Shown here: positions 13,556 through 14,252 of the stretch, piece after piece
How the letters are laid out: every line of letters starts with the position of its first letter
How positions within the stretch are numbered: position 1 is the first letter of the stretch
Position numbers and translations under genes: made by a program
Origin: Bacteroidota bacterium
GTDB taxonomy: Bacteria > Bacteroidota > Bacteroidia > Flavobacteriales > Flavobacteriaceae
Assembly (NCBI GenBank): GCA_006227965.1
Contig: SBFL01000101.1
Coordinates: 1 to 14,252 of the forward strand
DNA: 14,252 nucleotides
Direction of reading: 5' to 3'
Notes under the pieces: generated by a model
Database searches by the model: none
Seen by the model: only the letters and a program-made list of their open reading frames with translations
What the model was told of the DNA's origin: nothing

Positions 13556-14252
13556 ATGCGGAAATTGACAAAAAAAACAGGACAGGCCCTGTTTCGTATT
13601 TGGTTTTACTTCCTGGTGGCCCTTCCCATATTCGTATTTTTCCCCCTGCTACTGCTTTTTACCCTATCGGAAAGAACCTATCCCCAATTTTTTTGGCTTG
13701 CCCGCAATGTTTGGGCTGCCTGCATTCTCTATGGCATGGGATGCCCCCCCCGCATTGTCTTTGAGGAGCGACTGGAGCACGGGAAGAGCTATATGCTGGT
13801 GGCGAACCACACCAGCATGCTAGACATAATGGCGATGCTTCGGGTAAGCAGGAACCCTTTTGTCTTTGTAGGCAAAAGGGAGTTAGTGAATATCCCGGTG
13901 TTCGGATTTTTCTACAAGCGTGTCTGTATCCTGGTAGACCGGGAGGACAGCAGGAGCAGGTCCGCTGTCTATCGCAGGGCCAACCGTCGTTTGCAGCAGG
14001 GGCTGAGTATCTGTATTTTTCCAGAAGGAGGAGTGCCGGAGGAGGCCGTGGAGCTGGACACTTTCAAGGACGGGGCTTTTAAGATGGCTATAGCACACCG
14101 GATTCCCGTGGTCCCAATCACCTTTTACGATAATAAAAAGCGGTTTCCGTTCAGGTTTTTCAGTGGAGGGCCAGGGCCGCTGCGCATCAGGGTCCACAGA
14201 TTCTTCCCGACTGATGAGCTCAGAAAAAAAAAAAAAAAAGACTTAAAGGATA
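13556..14252 (+). CDS. plsC: 1-acyl-sn-glycerol-3-phosphate acyltransferase (partial, 3' end outside window)
   Basis: The first 232 codons of a PlsC-family acyltransferase, which transfers an acyl chain to lysophosphatidate to make phosphatidate in membrane lipid synthesis. An N-terminal hydrophobic segment (about 12-36, WFYFLVALPIFVFFPLLLLF) anchors it in the inner membrane. The catalytic HX4D motif is NHTSMLD at about 83-89; the second block is VGKRELVNIPVFGFFYKR (about 103-120) and the substrate-binding block is IFPEGGVPEE (about 151-160), where the family's FPEGTRS is FPEGG, a variant I recall from Bacteroidota. KDGAFKMAIAHRIPVVPITF follows at about 167-186. Near the right edge the frame passes through 16 consecutive A residues coding for five lysines (224-228), then D-L-K-D. 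The motifs are intact, so the family is firm; the symbol is the family's usual one, though a paralogue cannot be ruled out. Confidence 0.92.
   Translation, partial: MRKLTKKTGQALFRIWFYFLVALPIFVFFPLLLLFTLSERTYPQFFWLARNVWAACILYGMGCPPRIVFEERLEHGKSYMLVANHTSMLDIMAMLRVSRNPFVFVGKRELVNIPVFGFFYKRVCILVDREDSRSRSAVYRRANRRLQQGLSICIFPEGGVPEEAVELDTFKDGAFKMAIAHRIPVVPITFYDNKKRFPFRFFSGGPGPLRIRVHRFFPTDELRKKKKKDLKD
14224..14239 (+). repeat. Run of 16 A residues inside the plsC reading frame
   Basis: An uninterrupted A16 tract codes for the end of an Arg codon and five Lys codons (AGA then AAA five times). Loss of one A would bring the frame to ACT TAA, an immediate stop at 14243-14246 in present numbering; gain of one A keeps the frame open to the window edge. 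Such tracts slip in replication, transcription and sequencing. Confidence 0.9.

Overview
The window reads as a chromosomal core region of a Bacteroidota bacterium, most likely a member of the Flavobacteriaceae with base composition near 50% GC (a Robiginitalea-like genome would fit, but genus is a guess). The evidence is the split F-type ATP synthase cluster ending at atpG, the flavobacterial protein families (HU-CCDC81/SPOR membrane protein, DUF4292 lipoprotein), the near absence of Shine-Dalgarno sequences, and several promoters of the Bacteroidota type (TTTG about 19 bases before TAnnTTTG).

Left part (1-4170, + strand): the ATP synthase genes atpB (3' end only), atpE, atpF, atpH, atpA and atpG, in the order a, c, b, delta, alpha, gamma, closed by a strong intrinsic terminator. 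The beta and epsilon genes (atpD, atpC) do not follow. A long hairpin separates atpE from atpF.

Middle (4171-9683, + strand): a small lipoprotein gene with its own promoter, then a tightly packed unit of five genes: a MOP-superfamily flippase with a TTG start, dut, an exported TPR protein, a DUF4292 (LolA/LolB-like) lipoprotein and an EnvC-like coiled-coil/LytM protein with a GTG start. Three junctions are 4-base stop/start overlaps and the fourth is a 4-base gap, so co-translation is likely. The theme is cell-envelope assembly, with dut as a housekeeping passenger.

Right part (9684-14252): on the - strand an acyl-CoA thioesterase and an HU-CCDC81/SPOR membrane protein; divergent from them, dprA (+); convergent with dprA, trpS (-); and divergent from trpS, a plsC-type acyltransferase (+) that runs off the right edge. 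The trpS/plsC intergenic region carries a perfect 10-base inverted repeat whose arms are the -7 boxes of both promoters. The plsC reading frame contains a run of 16 A residues, the strangest local feature of the window.

I found no mobile element, CRISPR array, tRNA/rRNA, defence system or other clearly new system. The items of interest are regulatory and structural details in a conserved core region. Stretches over 300 bases without a gene: none.
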